9,493 bases of DNA from Paracoccaceae bacterium (lineage in GTDB: Bacteria; Pseudomonadota; Alphaproteobacteria; Rhodobacterales; Rhodobacteraceae), in NCBI GenBank assembly GCA_024742655.1, contig JANSYB010000044.1, forward strand, positions 1 through 9,493. The letters are read 5' to 3'. The notes beneath the pieces are model-generated. The model worked only from the letters and a program-made list of their open reading frames with translations, did not search any database and had not been told where the DNA came from. The translations under genes and the position numbers were made by a program. Positions 7,236 to 9,493 of this stretch are shown here, one piece after another. How positions within the stretch are numbered: the first letter of the stretch is position 1; each line of letters starts with the position of its first letter.

Positions 7236-9023
7236 CTAGGCTGCGCGCTTCTTCCGCAGCTTCTGTGTGGCCGTCATGTCCACTTCCAATGTCTCTTCAT
7301 CCTTGAAGACGACGCCGTAGTCCTCCTTTGCTCCCTTGATTGAAACCAGATCGTTCTTCACGTCCCAGACGACCATGTCGACCGGGCGCTCCATCGGGTT
7401 GCCATAGCCGCCACCGCCGGGGTTTCGGTTCATCACCCATTGGCCGGGCTTGATCACATCGATGACGTTGTCGCGCAGGGTCTTGACCTCTCCGTCACGA
7501 CAGATGTCCATGCTGCCAACCTTTGGCCCGATCAGTGTCGATTCCGCCCCTGCCGCACCCACGGCCGGTATGCGACGGCCTTCGCCGAACATGATGAAGG
7601 TCATGTCGCTGTCCATCGGCTCGACCTTCCAGGCGGTGCCGGATCCGCCGCGATACTTTCCCGCACCGCCGGAGTCGGTCATCAGCGAATAATTGTGGAT
7701 GATGATGGGATAGGAATATTCCAGAAGTTCCACATCACCCGAGGTCAGCGCCCCGAAACAGCATTCCGGCCCGCAGGCGTGCCAGCCATCCTGTTGCGGC
7801 GTGGCGCCCGCGCCGGAAATGATCGTCGCCAGCACCATGGTGACGAACTCTTCGTCATGGCGGTTATCCCAGCCGGCAATGTTCAAACCATTGGCATGAC
7901 CCCAACTGGCCGCCACCTTGGAGGGCACGGCCTGCTCGAAGGCAATGCGCACCGCGTCCGTCAACGTTTCCATCGGCGTCGTGGTGCAATTCATGTGCGG
8001 TGCCGGTTCCTTGGCATTACACAACGTCCCGTGCGGGCCCATATCGACACTAACACAGCGGTAAAGCCCCTCGTTATACGGTGGGGGCAGCTGGGCGAAC
8101 ATCATCAATCCAAGATAAACGCCGGAATAGGAATTGCCCTCGTACGAGTTGATGAAATAGGGCACCTGCGGGGGAGAGTTGATCTCTATATGGCAATTGT
8201 CGCCCCTGATGGTCACCTTGGCGTCGATATCCATATCGCCAAAGCCATGACCGGCATCTTCGAGCACCGCAGTGCCTTCATAGGTGCCGTCGGGCACGGA
8301 TTTGATCAGCGTGCGCATCTGCTTTTCTGCCATGTCGAGCAGTTCGTCGATGCAGGCCTGAACCTGCGCCAGCCCGTATTTCTCGATCAGCGCCAGCAGG
8401 TTCCGCTCACCGACCTGACAGGCACCGATCAGGGCGTTGAAATCGCCCTCCTGATCACGGCGGGCACGCATGTTCATCAGGATCATGTTCAGGATGTCAT
8501 TGCGCGGCTCTCCCTTGTCCCAGATCTTGATGGGCGGGATACGCAGGCCCTCGGCATAGATTTCCTTGGCGTCGGGGTTATAACCTGCGGGCACCGGGCC
8601 GCCGATGTCGGTCAGGTGCCCCTTGCAGACCGTCCAGAAGACCAGTTCGCCCTCCCAGAAGACGGGCTTGTACATGCAGGTGTCGATGGAATGGCCGCCA
8701 CCGAAGGTCGGATCGTTCTGCAGGATCAGGTCGCCCTCGTGGACATCATCACCAAAGTAATTCGCCACCGCCTTCATCGCCGGCATCAAGGATCCAAGGT
8801 GAATCGGAATATCCTGCCCCTGCAGGATCATTTCGGGCGTGTGATTGAACAACGACGTCGAATAGTCATGCGCCAGGTTGAACACACTCGACCGCGCGGT
8901 CTTTTCCAGCGAGAGCGTCATCTCGCGTTGCGTTGTCTCCAGTACACCCCGGACGACTGACAAGGTGATCGGATCGACCTTGATTTTCTTTTTTGCGGAT
9001 TTCTTCTTGGACTTGGCCGTCAT
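7236..9023 (-). CDS. Hydantoinase/oxoprolinase-family subunit B (HyuB-like)
   Basis: A 595-residue protein of the Hydantoinase_B family and partner of the HyuA-like subunit. After a Lys-rich start (nine Lys in the first 15 residues) the family begins at VDPITLSVVRGVLE (16-29). The metal/active-site region is NDPTFGGGHSID (103-114) followed by KGHLTDIGG (134-142), giving D104, H111, D114, H136 and D139 as probable ligands. The C-terminal part holds the conserved NPGGGGYGNP and the typical VSIKGAKEDYGVVF, and it ends KLRKKRAA. There is no signal peptide, so it is cytosolic. Its length is close to that of known ATP-dependent hydantoinase B subunits (about 590). It is the first gene of the operon, with GGGAGG about nine bases before the ATG, and it faces the AraC-type gene across 200 bases. 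In the family this subunit catalyses ring opening after ATP activation by subunit A. An alternative role in carboxylation is less likely without a gamma subunit. Confidence 0.93.
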   Translation of the reverse strand: MTAKSKKKSAKKKIKVDPITLSVVRGVLETTQREMTLSLEKTARSSVFNLAHDYSTSLFNHTPEMILQGQDIPIHLGSLMPAMKAVANYFGDDVHEGDLILQNDPTFGGGHSIDTCMYKPVFWEGELVFWTVCKGHLTDIGGPVPAGYNPDAKEIYAEGLRIPPIKIWDKGEPRNDILNMILMNMRARRDQEGDFNALIGACQVGERNLLALIEKYGLAQVQACIDELLDMAEKQMRTLIKSVPDGTYEGTAVLEDAGHGFGDMDIDAKVTIRGDNCHIEINSPPQVPYFINSYEGNSYSGVYLGLMMFAQLPPPYNEGLYRCVSVDMGPHGTLCNAKEPAPHMNCTTTPMETLTDAVRIAFEQAVPSKVAASWGHANGLNIAGWDNRHDEEFVTMVLATIISGAGATPQQDGWHACGPECCFGALTSGDVELLEYSYPIIIHNYSLMTDSGGAGKYRGGSGTAWKVEPMDSDMTFIMFGEGRRIPAVGAAGAESTLIGPKVGSMDICRDGEVKTLRDNVIDVIKPGQWVMNRNPGGGGYGNPMERPVDMVVWDVKNDLVSIKGAKEDYGVVFKDEETLEVDMTATQKLRKKRAA

Positions 9024-9114
9024 GGCAGACTTCCTCCCGTTGCCGCAGGGCGCACCGGCACCGCACGGATCAATGATCGGAAAAGCTTAGGCGCGTCCGC
9101 GCGACCCCGTCTTT

Positions 9115-9125
9115 GCACCCGGTGC
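9115..9125. repeat. Short inverted repeat, possible operator
   Basis: GCACC and GGTGC form perfect 5-bp arms around a single C. It lies about 90 bases upstream of the subunit B start. Arms this short occur often by chance in GC-rich DNA, so function is only suggested by its place in the divergent control region. Confidence 0.25.
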
Positions 9126-9142
9126 GCAATTTCTTGACGCTG

Positions 9143-9171
9143 AGTGCACTGGGCAGGGTTTTGAACGGCAA
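9143..9171 (-). promoter_or_regulatory. Weak candidate promoter for the operon
   Basis: On the minus strand, TTGCCG (9171 to 9166) is followed after 17 bases by TGCACT (9148 to 9143). The -35 matches TTGACA at four of six positions and the -10 matches TATAAT at only three. A weak -10 is what an activator-dependent promoter would show. If real, the transcript would have a leader of about 110 bases before the subunit B gene. Confidence 0.22.
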
Positions 9172-9182
9172 GAAAGTTGCCG
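9166..9182. repeat. Inverted repeat CGGCAA-N5-TTGCCG, candidate operator
   Basis: Perfect 6-bp arms are separated by GAAAG. The right arm coincides with the candidate -35 of the AraC-type gene and the left arm, read on the other strand, with a candidate -35 of the operon. This position would let one bound protein affect both directions. The short arms make chance occurrence possible. Confidence 0.35.
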
Positions 9183-9205
9183 GAAGAGGTTTGCGCGCCT
9201 ACACT
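9177..9205 (+). promoter_or_regulatory. Candidate sigma70-type promoter of the AraC-type gene
   Basis: TTGCCG (9177-9182), a 17-base spacer and TACACT (9200-9205) each match the consensus hexamers at four of six positions with ideal spacing. Transcription would start near 9212, leaving a very short leader of about 12 bases that still includes the AAAGGAA ribosome site (9212-9218). Confidence 0.35.
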
Positions 9206-9223
9206 TTGTTCAAAGGAACCCGA

Positions 9224-9493
9224 ATGAACAGCACGATCACCACGAACGGAATCGAACCGGCCAGCCGATCGCGGCACTGGCACGATGCGATTGCGAGCAC
9301 GTATTTTCCGCTGGATCTGAGTTTCAAGAACGCCGAACTGTTCGAAGGAGAGCTGAAAAGCTGGAAGCTGGGCGACCTGTCGTTGTCGCGCCTGATGTCC
9401 AAGCCTCTCAATTACCGTCGATTGCCCAAACATCTGAGCGGCGCGCAGGACGAGGAATACCTGATCACGGTACCCATTCGATCCGATGTCTAC
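9224..9493 (+). CDS. AraC-family transcriptional regulator, N-terminal part (cut by window end)
   Basis: An open frame of 90 codons from the ATG at 9224 that runs off the window without a stop. AAAGGAA lies six bases before the start. The sequence resembles the AraC_binding_2 ligand-sensing domain (FeaR-like group): SRHWHDAIASTYFPLDL (about 15-31), then GELKSWKLGDLSLSRL and the pattern around YRRLPKHLSGAQDEEYLITVP, which is typical of this domain. The C-terminal helix-turn-helix part must lie beyond the window, so DNA binding is inferred from the family and not seen. Its divergent position beside the hydrolase/transporter operon suggests that it activates the operon in response to the substrate or a product and may control its own gene. 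It could instead regulate only genes to the right. Confidence 0.8.
   Translation, partial: MNSTITTNGIEPASRSRHWHDAIASTYFPLDLSFKNAELFEGELKSWKLGDLSLSRLMSKPLNYRRLPKHLSGAQDEEYLITVPIRSDVY

Larger units (their letters stand above)
9024..9223. promoter_or_regulatory. Divergent intergenic region between the operon and the AraC-type gene
   Basis: These 200 bases hold no gene that I can support. They must contain the promoters for both directions. Visible short symmetric elements are GATCA-A-TGATC (9068-9078), GCACC-C-GGTGC (9115-9125) and CGGCAA-GAAAG-TTGCCG (9166-9182). The part from 9157 to 9215 is richer in A/T than the coding DNA. No riboswitch-like structure was recognised. Confidence 0.7.

Noticed and set aside
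7440..8960. 506-codon plus-strand open frame opposite the HyuB-like gene
   Set aside because: Antisense shadow of a conserved enzyme; no family motifs and a typical mirrored GC-rich composition.
5101..9023. Acetone or acetophenone carboxylase
   Set aside because: The subunits share the fold, but no gamma or other accessory carboxylase gene is present and the lengths fit the ATP-dependent hydantoinase/caprolactamase pair better; it cannot be fully excluded.
9134..9162. TTGACG as a plus-strand -35 element
   Set aside because: At 17-base spacing the partner hexamer is GGTTTT, which does not resemble a -10; the TTGCCG/TACACT pair further right is better.

Overview
The window looks like chromosomal DNA from a GC-rich alphaproteobacterium. 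The protein style, codon use and gene arrangement fit the Rhodobacterales (Roseobacter-like) best; this is inference, because no rRNA or other taxonomic marker is present. There are no RNA genes, insertion sequences, CRISPR arrays or phage genes.

Almost the whole window (401-9023) is one tightly packed minus-strand operon of seven genes. In transcription order these are: hydantoinase/oxoprolinase-family subunit B (9023 to 7236), subunit A (7182 to 5101), and then a complete branched-chain-amino-acid-type (HAAT/Liv) ABC importer. The importer consists of a LivG-like ATPase (5093 to 4344), a LivF-like ATPase (4344 to 3625), a LivH-like permease (3617 to 2703), a LivM-like permease (2703 to 1609) and a periplasmic substrate-binding protein with a signal peptide (1594 to 401). 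Gaps are 7-14 bases or 1-base TGATG overlaps, except for 53 bases between the two enzyme subunits. The operon ends at a strong hairpin with a U-tract (351-378).

Two genes flank the operon on the plus strand. At the left end is a small single-domain cupin (54-341), convergent with the operon and separated from it by the hairpin. At the right end is the first 90 codons of an AraC-family regulator (9224 to beyond 9493). It is divergent from the operon across a 200-base intergenic region that holds several short inverted repeats and possible back-to-back promoters.

The simplest reading is an uptake-and-hydrolysis module for a cyclic amide or related compound. The binding protein and permeases would bring the compound into the cytoplasm at the expense of ATP. 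The HyuA/HyuB pair would then open the ring with ATP, as in 5-oxoprolinase, ATP-dependent hydantoinase and caprolactamase. The adjacent AraC-type protein is the likely activator. The actual substrate cannot be read from sequence. The window holds no carbamoylase, racemase, acetone-carboxylase gamma subunit or other second-step enzyme that would narrow it. The main unusual details are a degenerate ABC signature motif in the LivG-like ATPase, the short symmetric elements in the divergent promoter region, and the Lys/Arg-rich ends of the B subunit.
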